34,594 nt of DNA from Leptotrichia sp. oral taxon 215 str. W9775 (GCF_000469505.1 NZ_KI272859.1:1-34594), one strand, 5' to 3'; positions 15,012 through 23,485 are shown, counted from the first letter of the stretch. The notes: generated by a model not told the origin, from the letters alone. Translations and numbers: made by a program.

Positions 15012-16778
15012 CTAAATCTTATTCTTTTCAAAATAACGTGTATGAAGCAGTTCATGAGCATTATGGCTCATAGGTTTATCAAAATATGCTTCGTATAAAC
15101 GCTTGATGTAAGGGTTTTCATGAGATTTTCTCAATGTTTTAGAAGTATCTTCCGAATTGATTACAGATATTCTCTTTTTAAGAATTTCAGTATCTCCATG
15201 GTGATAAGGCTGTCCACCTCCACCGATACATCCACCTTTACATGCCATAATTTCTATTGCATGATACTGGGATTTTCCTGCCCTTATTTCATTAAGAAGC
15301 TTTCTTGCTTCACCAAGACCATGGGCAATTCCTATTTTTAAATCAAGGTCTCCCACTTTAACATCTGCACTTCTTACACCTTCAAGTCCTCTTACTTCCT
15401 TATAATCTATTTTTTCAAGGCTTTCTCCAGTGTACCAGTCAGCAGCAGTTCTTAAGGCAGCTTCTATAACTCCTCCAGTTCTTCCGAAAATTACTCCTGC
15501 TCCTGTAGATTCACCAAGAGGTTTATCAAAGTCTTCATCTTCAAGTGAATGGAAGTTTATATTTGCATATTTTATAAGTCTTGCCAATTCTCTTGTAGTT
15601 ATAACGATATCTGTGTCATAATTTCCATCTTTTGAGAATTCTTCCCTGTCAGCCTCGTATTTTTTTGCAAGACATGGCATTACAGAAACTACAACAAGAT
15701 CTTTTCTGTCGATTCCTAATTCCTTTGTGTATATATTCTTTGCAACAGCAGAGAACATTTGCATTGGTGATTTTGCAGAAGAAGGAATATCTAGAAGATC
15801 AGGGAAATTATGTTCAAAGAAATTTACCCATGCTGGACAGCAGGAAGTAAGCAGAGGTAATTTTACAGTTTTATCTCCGGCTTTATATCTTGTAAGTCTG
15901 TCAAGTAATTCTGAAGCTTCTTCCATTATAGTTAAATCTGCTGCAAAATCTGTATCAAATACTTTGTTGAATCCAAGTTTTCTAAGTGCAGCAGCCAATT
16001 TTCCAGTAACCCCTGTACCTGCAGGATATCCAAATTCTTCTCCTAAAGCAGTTCTTACTGCAGGGGCAGTCTGAACAATAACTGTTTTCTTAGGGTTTGC
16101 AAGTGCAGCAAGAACATCCCATGTTGCATCTCTTTCAACAAGGGCTCCTGTAGGACATACAGCAACACATTGTCCACAGAAAGTACATACTGAATCTTTA
16201 AGATCCATTTCAAGAGCTGTAGAAACAACAGCATTGAATCCTCTGTCAATTGCTGAAAGAACACCGACAGTCTGTACTTCATTACACATAGTTTCACAAC
16301 GTCTGCACATTATACATTTATCCCTGTCACGTATAATTGATTTTGTAGCATCTTTTCTGTAAGTAGATTCTTTACCTTTATATTTTATTTCTCTTATACC
16401 AAAAGATATTGCAAGATCCTGAAGTTCGCATTCTCCTGATTTCTGACAAGTCAGACAGTCTTTAGGGTGATCTGAAAGCATAAGTTCCAGAACTGTTTTT
16501 CTGGAATTCAGTACCCTTATAGAGTTAGTACAAACTTTCATTCCTTCAAATACAGGAGTTGAACATGCTGGTGCAAGATTTCCTTTTCCTTCTACTTCAA
16601 CAACGCAGACTCTGCACGAAGCAACCTTATTTACACATCCAAAATCCTTTAAATTTAGGTAGCATAGAGTAGGAATATTGATTCCTACTTCTTTTGCGGC
16701 CGTATGTATCGTAGTTCCTGCCGGAACCTGTATATGCTTATCATCTATAATAACATTTACCATTTTTTTATCATCCAT
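15012..16778 (-). CDS. hydA: [FeFe]-hydrogenase catalytic subunit, HydA/HndD type
   Basis: A 588-residue iron-sulfur enzyme. In order: N-terminal [2Fe-2S] ferredoxin domain (NIPTLCYLNLKDFGC with SCRVC), a His-Cys3 [4Fe-4S] region (HPKDCLTCQKSGECELQ), two [4Fe-4S] clusters (CIMCRRCETMC and CTFCGQCVAVCPTGA), then the H-cluster domain. All three H-cluster signatures are intact: TSCCPAW (about residue 312), MPCLAKKYE (about 366) and MACKGGCIGGGGQP (about 509). A small-subunit-like tail follows. It reduces protons to H2 or oxidises H2 in the cytosol. It is the last of three genes in the order hydC-hydB-hydA, the composition of NADH/ferredoxin electron-bifurcating or NADP-type hydrogenases. AAAGGAG precedes the ATG. 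Confidence 0.96.
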   Translation of the reverse strand: MDDKKMVNVIIDDKHIQVPAGTTIHTAAKEVGINIPTLCYLNLKDFGCVNKVASCRVCVVEVEGKGNLAPACSTPVFEGMKVCTNSIRVLNSRKTVLELMLSDHPKDCLTCQKSGECELQDLAISFGIREIKYKGKESTYRKDATKSIIRDRDKCIMCRRCETMCNEVQTVGVLSAIDRGFNAVVSTALEMDLKDSVCTFCGQCVAVCPTGALVERDATWDVLAALANPKKTVIVQTAPAVRTALGEEFGYPAGTGVTGKLAAALRKLGFNKVFDTDFAADLTIMEEASELLDRLTRYKAGDKTVKLPLLTSCCPAWVNFFEHNFPDLLDIPSSAKSPMQMFSAVAKNIYTKELGIDRKDLVVVSVMPCLAKKYEADREEFSKDGNYDTDIVITTRELARLIKYANINFHSLEDEDFDKPLGESTGAGVIFGRTGGVIEAALRTAADWYTGESLEKIDYKEVRGLEGVRSADVKVGDLDLKIGIAHGLGEARKLLNEIRAGKSQYHAIEIMACKGGCIGGGGQPYHHGDTEILKKRISVINSEDTSKTLRKSHENPYIKRLYEAYFDKPMSHNAHELLHTRYFEKNKI

Positions 16779-16796
16779 AATATATCTGCTCCTTTA

Positions 16797-18641
16797 CTAA
16801 GCTCTATCTATTGCGCTGAACTTGCATGCGTTATAACAAGCTCCACATTTTATACAAGCATTCTGATTTATTTCATGTTTAACTTTTACTTGTCCACTTA
16901 TACAGCTTACAGGACATACTCTTGAACATGCAGTACATCCTATACATTTTTCATTAATCATGTATCTTACTAAAGCAGTACATTTACCTGAAGGACATTT
17001 TTTGTCTCTAACGTGAGCGACATATTCATCCCAGAAATTATGCATAGTTGACAATACAGGGTTTGGAGCAGTCTGTCCTAATCCACAGAGTGAAGTATCT
17101 TTAATTACATGAGATAATTCCTGAAGTTTATCTAAATCTTCTTCAGTTCCATTTCCAGAAGTTATTTTTTCAAGAAGTTCAAGCAGTCTTAAGTTACCTA
17201 CTCTACAAGGAGTACATTTTCCGCATGATTCATCAACTGTAAAGTCAAGATAGAATTTAGATACGGAAACCATACAGTCATCTTCATCCATAACTATCAT
17301 TCCACCTGATCCCATCATGGATCCTTTTTCCTTTAAAGTGTCAAAATCAATAGGAGTATCAAGATCTTTTGCAGTCAGACAACCTCCTGAAGGTCCTCCT
17401 GTCTGAACAGCTTTAAAGGCTTTACCACCTTTAATTCCTCCTCCAATTTCATATATAACTTCCCTAAGTGTAGTTCCCATAGGGATTTCTATCAATCCTA
17501 TGTTGTTTATTTTTCCTGCAAGGGCGAAAACTTTTGTTCCTGGTGAACTTTTTGTTCCCATGTTTTTAAACACGCCTTCTTCATCATTTATAATAAATGG
17601 AATATTGGCAAATGTTTCAACGTTGTTTACGTTTGTAGGTTTTCCCCAGTAACCACTTTCAGCAGGGAATGGTGGTTTTGTAGTAGGTTCTCCCCTTTTA
17701 CCTTCCATAGAATGTATAAGTGCAGTTTCTTCTCCACAGACAAATGCTCCTGCACCATATTTTATTTCTATGTCAAAGTCAAATCCTGAATCAAATATAT
17801 TTTTTCCAAGAAGTCCTCTTTCCTTTGCCGCTTTTATTGCCATTTGAAGAATTTTTACAGCAAGAGGATATTCAGCTCTTATGTATACAAGTCCTTTGTT
17901 TGCACCTATGGCATATCCACAAATTGCCATAGCTTCAACTACTGAATGGGGATCTCCTTCCAGAATTGCCCTGTCCATGAAAGCTCCCGGATCTCCTTCA
18001 TCTGCGTTACAAACAACATATTTCTGGTCAGATTTGTTATTTAATGCAAATTGCCATTTCAATCCTGTAGAGAATCCACCTCCACCACGACCTCTAAGTC
18101 CTGAATCCTTTATAATATCCACTACTTCCTGGCTTGTCATTCTTACAGCCTTTTCAAGAGCTTTATATCCTTGATGACAGATGTAGTCATTTATGTCTTC
18201 AGGATTAATTAAACCACAGTTACGTAAAGCTATTTTTCTCTGTTTTTTGTAAAAATTAAGATGATCTGAATTCTGGATAACTTCTTTTGTATCCGGATCC
18301 TTATATAAAAGTTTTTTAACTGTTTCATTTGCAATCAAATCTTTTGCTACTATTTCATCCACATCGTCAGGCTTAACTTCTGCGTAAAATGTATTGTCAG
18401 GCATTATCTTAACGATAGGTCCTTTTTCACAGAAACCGACACATCCTGTTTTAACGATTCTTATTTCATTTTCTAAACCAAGTTCTTTTACTTTATTTTG
18501 CAGATTTTCCAATATCTTATCATTCCCGGAAGACATACATCCTGTCCCACCACATACTATAACTTCTTTTCGATAAGTTCTGCTATTCTCCACATCTGTT
18601 ATGATCTTGTTTAAATCATTTTCAGAAGTAATTCGTAACAT
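16797..18641 (-). CDS. hydB: Hydrogenase flavoprotein subunit, HydB/HndC (NuoF-like)
   Basis: A 614-residue NADH-handling subunit. In order: a thioredoxin-like [2Fe-2S] domain (CGGTGCMSSG and KTGCVGFC), the NuoF flavin and NADH domain with glycine-rich GLRGRGGGGFSTGLKW and GAGAFVCGEETALI, an SLBB segment, a [4Fe-4S] site (CGKCTPCR with CGLG), and a C-terminal two-cluster ferredoxin domain (CIGCTACSRVCP and CIKCGACYNAC). It passes electrons between NAD(H) and the hydrogenase, and in bifurcating enzymes also handles ferredoxin. I chose ATG 18641, seven bases after GGAGGG; the upstream ATG 18656 would place this Shine-Dalgarno inside the coding region. It is 18 bp before hydA and about 47 bp after hydC. 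Confidence 0.95.
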   Translation of the reverse strand: MLRITSENDLNKIITDVENSRTYRKEVIVCGGTGCMSSGNDKILENLQNKVKELGLENEIRIVKTGCVGFCEKGPIVKIMPDNTFYAEVKPDDVDEIVAKDLIANETVKKLLYKDPDTKEVIQNSDHLNFYKKQRKIALRNCGLINPEDINDYICHQGYKALEKAVRMTSQEVVDIIKDSGLRGRGGGGFSTGLKWQFALNNKSDQKYVVCNADEGDPGAFMDRAILEGDPHSVVEAMAICGYAIGANKGLVYIRAEYPLAVKILQMAIKAAKERGLLGKNIFDSGFDFDIEIKYGAGAFVCGEETALIHSMEGKRGEPTTKPPFPAESGYWGKPTNVNNVETFANIPFIINDEEGVFKNMGTKSSPGTKVFALAGKINNIGLIEIPMGTTLREVIYEIGGGIKGGKAFKAVQTGGPSGGCLTAKDLDTPIDFDTLKEKGSMMGSGGMIVMDEDDCMVSVSKFYLDFTVDESCGKCTPCRVGNLRLLELLEKITSGNGTEEDLDKLQELSHVIKDTSLCGLGQTAPNPVLSTMHNFWDEYVAHVRDKKCPSGKCTALVRYMINEKCIGCTACSRVCPVSCISGQVKVKHEINQNACIKCGACYNACKFSAIDRA

Positions 18642-18688
18642 AAAATTTCCCTCCATCTTTACAGCGATTTAAAGTATAGTTATTAATT

Positions 18689-19168
18689 CTAATATTCTGC
18701 TAAAATCTTTGCTACATCTCCAGGTTTCACTTTCTGATAAACCTTGTCTCCGACAAGAACAACAGGAGCTATCGCACATGCACCTACACATCTTAGTGCA
18801 TCCATTGAAAATTTTCCGTCATATGTTGTTTCACCAGGTTTTATCTTCAGCTGTTTTTCAAATTCTTCCAGCACTTTATCTGCCCCTTTGACATAACAAG
18901 CTGTTCCCATACATACTGAAATAGGATGTTCTCCTTTTGGAATCATGGTAAAGTAAGAATAAAAACTGACTACACCGTAAACATGGGCTAAAGACTCATC
19001 CAGCTCTTCAGCAATAAACGCCTGTACGTCTGAAGGCAAGTATCCGAAAATACTTTGAGCCTTATGCAAAACAGAAATTAAAGCACCTTCCTTTGTGTCC
19101 AATGAATCAATAAAATCTTTCAGTTCTTTGAAGCCCTGATCCTTTATTTTATTAGTACAGTTACACAT
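18689..19168 (-). CDS. hydC: Hydrogenase NuoE-like subunit, HydC/HndA
   Basis: A 159-residue thioredoxin-like [2Fe-2S] protein, first in the hydrogenase operon. Ligands are visible as CMGTAC and, later, LRCVGAC. The helical N-terminal part (VLHKAQSIFGYLPSDVQAFIAEEL) is typical of NuoE. It relays electrons within the HydABC complex. GGAGG lies seven bases before the ATG, and a good promoter (19210-19237) precedes it. Length is normal for the family. Confidence 0.95.
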   Translation of the reverse strand: MCNCTNKIKDQGFKELKDFIDSLDTKEGALISVLHKAQSIFGYLPSDVQAFIAEELDESLAHVYGVVSFYSYFTMIPKGEHPISVCMGTACYVKGADKVLEEFEKQLKIKPGETTYDGKFSMDALRCVGACAIAPVVLVGDKVYQKVKPGDVAKILAEY

Positions 19169-19209
19169 TTTTGTCCTCCTTGTTTTTTTAAAGTGTTTCC
19201 TATATTTTA

Positions 19210-19237
19210 ATTATACCCCGCTTTTATTAGTAGTCAA
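19210..19237 (-). promoter_or_regulatory. Promoter of the hydCBA operon
   Basis: TTGACT (19237-19232), 16 bp, TATAAT (19215-19210) on the minus strand. The predicted leader is about 35 nt. No Rex-type (TTGTGAA-like) palindrome is evident over it. Confidence 0.65.
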
Positions 19238-19239
19238 CA

Positions 19240-19743
19240 AATTATAAAAATCACTTATTTTTTGTAAGTGCAAGTATTCTTTGTTTTTGTTGAATATAAA
19301 GGGATTGGAGGTGTTATTTTCAAAAGAAATTATTTTTCAATTGATTATCAAATATTTTGTTTTTTATCTATTTTCAAATAAAAGGATATTAAAGGTTTAT
19401 GGAAATAATTACATTACATATGTTATTGTATAAACTAAAATAAAATTGCAGAAAATAACGTAAATAATGGTTTTGGTTTTTTAGTAAAATTATAAAAGAA
19501 TTTTTTATAAAAATATCTGATAATAATGTCATCGTAATTAATATTAATAAAAAATACAATTTATAATTTGATTTTTTCACTTTTCAGAATATAATTATAG
19601 GGAGAGAAAAATAATGCCTTGATTAAATGGAAGGAGGTTATAGCCATCTATTTTGGAGTAAACGGGAAAAATATTAAATAAAAAACAGAATTGACATAAA
19701 AATGGAAAATTTCAGAGGGAAGAATAACAGAAGGAGAGCATGA
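19240..19743. other. Intergenic stretch between hydC and the MgtC gene
   Basis: About 500 bp of AT-rich DNA with no supported gene. A 63-codon minus-strand frame (19389-19580) starts with GTG and lacks a Shine-Dalgarno. The only clear signals are the promoter at 19568-19595 and the Shine-Dalgarno AAGGAG (19731-19736) of the MgtC gene, leaving a leader of about 140 nt. I see no match to the magnesium M-box in that leader. Confidence 0.5.
19568..19595 (+). promoter_or_regulatory. Promoter of the MgtC-family gene
   Basis: TTGATT (19568-19573), 16 bp, TATAAT (19590-19595). Confidence 0.5.
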
Positions 19744-20520
19744 ATGATAGGACTGGAAATATTAGATGAATTTTTAAAAAAAGGCTTTGCAGAAAGCCTT
19801 ACAGTAAAAGTAGTATCCTTAAGACTGGTACTGGCAGTGATTTTTGGAGGAATGGTAGGATATACAAGGGAAAGAAATAATAAACCTGCAGGGTTTAGAA
19901 CACATATACTGGTATGTTTTGGTGCCGCTATAATATCGATGGTACAGGATCAGCTAAGATTGAATATTATGGAACTGGCAAGAGCAAATGTTGAAATAGC
20001 ATCAGTTGTAAAGACTGATTTAGGAAGACTTGGAGCACAGGTTGTAAGTGGAATAGGATTTTTAGGTGCAGGAAGTATAATGAAGGAAAAAGGTGAAACT
20101 GTCGGTGGAATGACCACTGCAGCAGGAATCTGGGCAACAGGCTGTGCAGGACTGGGAATAGGATGGGGATTTTATAATCTTGCTATTCCAGCAATAGTAT
20201 TCATGCTTCTTATACTAGTTTTATTTAAGAAATTTGAATCTAAAATTGAAAAAAGAATTATATCATTGAATTTTGAAATAAAATTTTTAAGCGAAAAGGA
20301 CTATGAAAAGGGAATTGTGGATGTATTTGAAGTACTTAGCAAAAAGCTTATAAGAATAATTCAGATAAATAAGCATCGGGTTGACGATACAGTTTTTCTT
20401 ACAGTAAATATAGAAGAAAGCATAATAAATATATCTGATATAGTTGCTGCCCTTACTGCACTGAAAAGTGTGGAACAGGTGAAAAATAGCCAGGTTGGGC
20501 TTGATATAGGGAAGTATTAA
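19744..20520 (+). CDS. MgtC/SapB family membrane protein
   Basis: A 258-residue inner-membrane protein. The N-terminal part (to about residue 150) has the MgtC helices with the diagnostic segments NNKPAGFRTHILVCFGAA and SGIGFLGAGSI, then GGMTTAAGIWATGCAGLGIG. Residues about 165-258 form a cytoplasmic ACT-like domain ending in LTALKSVEQVKNSQVG. Members are linked to growth at low magnesium and to control of the F-type ATPase; the original MgtC is a Salmonella virulence factor, but most homologues are housekeeping. AAGGAG lies seven bases before the ATG. The amidohydrolase gene follows within 60 bp. Confidence 0.88.
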   Translation: MIGLEILDEFLKKGFAESLTVKVVSLRLVLAVIFGGMVGYTRERNNKPAGFRTHILVCFGAAIISMVQDQLRLNIMELARANVEIASVVKTDLGRLGAQVVSGIGFLGAGSIMKEKGETVGGMTTAAGIWATGCAGLGIGWGFYNLAIPAIVFMLLILVLFKKFESKIEKRIISLNFEIKFLSEKDYEKGIVDVFEVLSKKLIRIIQINKHRVDDTVFLTVNIEESIINISDIVAALTALKSVEQVKNSQVGLDIGKY

Positions 20521-20579
20521 AAAAGACCTTGGAGAGGGTCAGAAAAAACTACTACTTTTATAATATAAGGATGGTTTTT

Positions 20580-21950
20580 ATGAAAAAAATGTTGATTTTA
20601 CTGTTTACGATTTTTAGTGCTGTGTCGTTTTCTGAAAATGTGGATATTGTTATAAAAAACGCCACTGTTTTAACGATGAATTCCAAAAGAACAGTTATTG
20701 AAAATGGAGTTGTCGCTATAAAAAATAATGCGATTGTAGAAGTAGGAAATGGAGAGCTTCTGTCAAAATATAAAGGTAAAAAAACAATAGATGCAGAGAA
20801 TGACATAGTAATGCCTGGATTTATAAATACACACACTCATGTGTCAATGGTAGCTTTCAGATCTTTGGCTGATGATGTTCCTGACAGATTGAGCAGATAT
20901 ATATTCCCGCTTGAAAATAAACTTGTCAGCAGAGATTTAGTTTATAAAGGTGCAGTATATGGAATACTTGAAATGGTAAGTACAGGAACAACAACATTTG
21001 CTGATATGTATTATTTTGAGGATGAAGTGGCAAAAGCTGCTGAACTTATAGGGGTACGTGGAGTTTTAGGAGAAACAGTTATTAAAAATCCTGTTGCTGA
21101 TGCAAAAGAACCTTATGGTGGAATAGAATATGCAGAAAAATTTATTAAACAGTATAAAAATAGTAAATTAGTAACTCCTGCATTTGCACCACACGCACCA
21201 TACACAGTGGATGAAGAACACCTGAAAAAAGTTACTGAACTCTCTCAAAAATATAATGTTCCTGTACTTATGCATATTGCCGAAACAGAAAATGAAGTTA
21301 AGCAGATAAAGGAAAAATATAATATGACAGTTGTGGAATACTTAAATTCAATAGGATTCTTAACAGATAAAGTAGTTGCAGCCCATGTTATTTTTGCAGA
21401 TGACAATGACATAAAAATTTTAAAGGAAACTAATACAGGAATCGCACATAATATGGTTGCAAATATAAAATCTGCAAAGGGTGTATCTCCTGCACTAAAA
21501 ATGTATGATGATGGATTAAGAATAGGATTAGGAACAGACGGACCTATGAGCGGAAATACACTGGATCTTGTGAGTCAGTTTGGATATGTAGCAAAAGTGC
21601 ATAAACTTGCAAATAAAAACAGAGCGGCAATGCCTCCATATAAAGTAGTCGAAATGGCAACAATGGGAGGAGCAAGAGCTCTTCATATGGAAGATAAGAT
21701 AGGTTCATTGGAAAAGGGTAAACTGGCAGACATTATAATTATTGATACAAAATCACTGAATATGCAGCCAATTTACGATCCTTACTCTGCAATAGTTTAT
21801 TCCATGCTCCCTACAGATGTAAAAACAACCATTATAAACGGTAAGATTATAATGGAAAACAAGAAAATAAAAACTTATGATGTGAAAAAGGCGAGAGAGG
21901 CTTTAAAGGGACTTGAAGAAACTGTAAAAAAGGAAGCAAGTAAATTATAA
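20580..21950 (+). CDS. Exported amidohydrolase, MTA/SAH deaminase-like (MtaD/SsnA group)
   Basis: A 456-residue metal-dependent hydrolase with the amidohydrolase fold. Metal-site motifs: PGFINTHTHVS (H85, H87), a third histidine in LMHIAETENE, and the catalytic aspartate in GLGTDGPMSGN; APHAPYTV is typical of the methylthioadenosine/S-adenosylhomocysteine deaminase group, which hydrolyses the 6-amino group of purine nucleosides. Unusually, the N-terminus is a clean signal peptide (MKKMLILLFTIFSAVSFS, cleavage before Glu), so the enzyme is probably periplasmic. I chose ATG 20580, nine bases after AAGG; upstream in-frame starts lack a Shine-Dalgarno. The substrate is inferred from family resemblance; other aminopurines or aromatic amidines are possible. 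Confidence 0.85.
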   Translation: MKKMLILLFTIFSAVSFSENVDIVIKNATVLTMNSKRTVIENGVVAIKNNAIVEVGNGELLSKYKGKKTIDAENDIVMPGFINTHTHVSMVAFRSLADDVPDRLSRYIFPLENKLVSRDLVYKGAVYGILEMVSTGTTTFADMYYFEDEVAKAAELIGVRGVLGETVIKNPVADAKEPYGGIEYAEKFIKQYKNSKLVTPAFAPHAPYTVDEEHLKKVTELSQKYNVPVLMHIAETENEVKQIKEKYNMTVVEYLNSIGFLTDKVVAAHVIFADDNDIKILKETNTGIAHNMVANIKSAKGVSPALKMYDDGLRIGLGTDGPMSGNTLDLVSQFGYVAKVHKLANKNRAAMPPYKVVEMATMGGARALHMEDKIGSLEKGKLADIIIIDTKSLNMQPIYDPYSAIVYSMLPTDVKTTIINGKIIMENKKIKTYDVKKAREALKGLEETVKKEASKL

Positions 21951-22020
21951 AATGGTGGAGAAATAACATATTGGAAAAATTAGGGAAAACTAGAAATATA
22001 AAATATGTAAAAAAATAGAA

Positions 22021-22072
22021 CCGTCGGAAAAAACCGTCGGAAAAAACTGTCGGAAAAAACCGTCGGAAAAAA
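22021..22072. repeat. Tandem repeat, four units of 13 bp
   Basis: Four head-to-tail copies of CCGTCGGAAAAAA (22021-22033, 22034-22046, 22047-22059, 22060-22072); the third has CTG in place of CCG. Each unit has a CCG-T-CGG dyad. The array lies between the amidohydrolase gene and the minus-strand terminator, whose T run it supplies. Confidence 0.9.
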
Positions 22073-22107
22073 TTAAGCAACGATTTCTTAATGATTTCGT
22101 TGCTTAA
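22067..22107 (-). terminator. Terminator of the minus-strand secreted protein gene
   Basis: TTAAGCAACGA (22073-22083) pairs perfectly with TCGTTGCTTAA (22097-22107). On the minus strand the stem is followed by TTTTTT (22072-22067) from the last tandem-repeat unit. The plus strand has no T run. Confidence 0.75.
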
Positions 22108-22140
22108 AAATTATAGATTGATTTTTATATTTTTGATAAT

Positions 22141-22554
22141 TTAATTTGCTACAAGACTGCAAAGTTTTTTGTTATCTGAAATACGATATAAATCCATTTT
22201 AGGTCTATTCTTTTTATCAAATGAATAAGACAGTCTGTAATTGGAAAAATCTTTAGTTTTTTCATTTAAATTTATAAAATAGATGGATTTTTCATCTTCT
22301 TTCACTTCATAATCCAATTGTGAAAGTTCAAGGGTAACCGTTCCTGTTTTTAATGCTGCACGGTTATCCAGGACACTAAATGTAATAGAAGGTTTACCAT
22401 TCTCATTTAGAAATTTCACATAGGTAAGCCCTTTAAAAGTTTTATCAACAGAATAAGGGCATCTCCACAGTTCTTTGGATATTATATCGATATCAGAATT
22501 AGAAAAACTTAAACTAAAAGTCAGTAAAAACAATGTAAGTATAATTTTTTTCAT
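22141..22554 (-). CDS. Small secreted protein, function unknown
   Basis: A 137-residue protein with a classic type I signal peptide (MKKIILTLFLLTFSLSFS, cleavage near the following NSD). The mature part of about 118 residues is beta-rich with two cysteines (LWRCPYS and KLCSLVAN) that may form a disulfide linking both ends. No family recognised. CAGGAG lies seven bases before the ATG. It has its own promoter and terminator, so it is a single-gene unit on the minus strand between plus-strand neighbours. Confidence 0.75.
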   Translation of the reverse strand: MKKIILTLFLLTFSLSFSNSDIDIISKELWRCPYSVDKTFKGLTYVKFLNENGKPSITFSVLDNRAALKTGTVTLELSQLDYEVKEDEKSIYFINLNEKTKDFSNYRLSYSFDKKNRPKMDLYRISDNKKLCSLVAN

Positions 22555-22584
22555 AAAATCACTCCTGAATAATAAATTTTGTAT

Positions 22585-22613
22585 ATTTTATAATATTTTT
22601 TTAGGAAAATCAA
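22585..22613 (-). promoter_or_regulatory. Promoter of the small secreted protein gene
   Basis: TTGATT (22613-22608), 17 bp, TAAAAT (22590-22585) on the minus strand. Confidence 0.5.
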
Positions 22614-22711
22614 TAATAAAAACTAATATTTAAAATTTCACATTACTTTTGGAAGTAAATCTATTTTGAAAAAATTCTATAAATAGAATGATAAAAGGAA
22701 AAATAAAATTT

Positions 22712-22739
22712 TTGACAAATCATAAAAAATATGTAAATA
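22712..22739 (+). promoter_or_regulatory. Likely promoter of the four-helix membrane protein gene
   Basis: A perfect TTGACA (22712-22717) is followed after 16 bp by TAAATA (22734-22739), a weak -10. The predicted leader is about 95 nt. Confidence 0.4.
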
Positions 22740-22841
22740 TAGATATTGAAAAATAGCAAAAATATTTACGAAATTGTGATGATAAAATTGAGATTTATGA
22801 GAATTTTTTTGAAGATAATAGAAATTAGAAGGAGAAGAAAA

Positions 22842-23360
22842 ATGATTGAAAAAAATGAAAATAAATTTATATCAAAAGTAAAAGGCTTTTTAATATTAGT
22901 TTTATTTACATTAATTTACTTTTTCTTTCAGAAAACAATATATCCAGTATTAGGACTTTTGTTCTGGTTAGTTTTTGCGATGTCATCAGGAGGAATTATT
23001 CTTAATGCTCTGGAATTTTTAAATTTTCCGCAAGAGGTTATAAGCATTGTTGCTATTGTGATTTCAGGAATTGCTTTGATAATGGTGCTTATGCTTGTAT
23101 TTTACTTGGGATATTTGTGCAGTAAATTTCTGAAAAAAATTAATAAAACTGTATTAGGTGGTGTAATGATAGCAATTTTAATCTATTTTTTGTATAAAAT
23201 TTTTACAGAAACTGATGAAGATACAACAATGTTTGCACCAACAGCACGGGAAGTACACATTTTCTGTACAACTTCACATATTTTTTATACAATTGGAGCA
23301 TTTTATAGTGACAAAGTTAAGAAAATACTAGACAGAATAAAATTTAAAAGAAAAAAGTAA
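22842..23360 (+). CDS. Membrane protein with about four helices, function unknown
   Basis: A 172-residue protein with about four predicted transmembrane segments (FLILVLFTLIYFFF; LGLLFWLVFAMSSGGII; ISIVAIVISGIALIMVLML; VLGGVMIAILIYFLYKIF) and a basic C-terminus (KKILDRIKFKRKK) that is probably cytosolic. No family recognised. I chose ATG 22842, eight bases after GAAGGAG; the longer frame from 22746 begins without a Shine-Dalgarno and adds 32 Lys/Arg/Ile-rich residues. A hydrophilic loop follows the last helix (ETDEDTTMFAPTAREVHIF). It stands alone upstream of cobQ. Confidence 0.65.
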   Translation: MIEKNENKFISKVKGFLILVLFTLIYFFFQKTIYPVLGLLFWLVFAMSSGGIILNALEFLNFPQEVISIVAIVISGIALIMVLMLVFYLGYLCSKFLKKINKTVLGGVMIAILIYFLYKIFTETDEDTTMFAPTAREVHIFCTTSHIFYTIGAFYSDKVKKILDRIKFKRKK

Positions 23361-23379
23361 TATTTTTTATAAATCCAAT

Positions 23380-23430
23380 TTGTTTATGGCATTTTTATCT
23401 GTTATAATTATTCTAGTGGAAACAGATAAA
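23380..23430 (+). promoter_or_regulatory. cobQ promoter with a 10-bp inverted repeat over the -10 and start
   Basis: TTGTTT (23380-23385), 17 bp, TATAAT (23403-23408). TTTATCTGTT (23394-23403) and AACAGATAAA (23421-23430) form a perfect inverted repeat with a 17-bp centre that covers the -10 box and the transcription start. The upstream arm is not transcribed, so it is a protein site rather than an RNA hairpin. The regulator is unknown. The leader of about 70 nt is too short for a cobalamin riboswitch. Confidence 0.6.
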
Positions 23431-23485
23431 TTGTTTATAAATAGGTTGGAATTTTTTATATAAATTAAAAATAGGAGTAGGATTT

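Noticed and set aside
19389..19580. 63-codon minus-strand frame between hydC and the MgtC gene
   Set aside because: GTG start without a Shine-Dalgarno, and a residue mix expected from random AT-rich DNA.
19702..19743. 14-codon frame whose stop overlaps the MgtC gene start, considered as a leader peptide
   Set aside because: No Shine-Dalgarno, and it contains the ribosome site of the downstream gene; no attenuator structure is visible.
19602..19743. Magnesium M-box riboswitch before the MgtC gene
   Set aside because: Leader of about 140 nt is near the minimum size, but I find none of the conserved helices.
22021..22072. CRISPR array
   Set aside because: Units are 13 bp head to tail with no unique spacers and no cas genes nearby.
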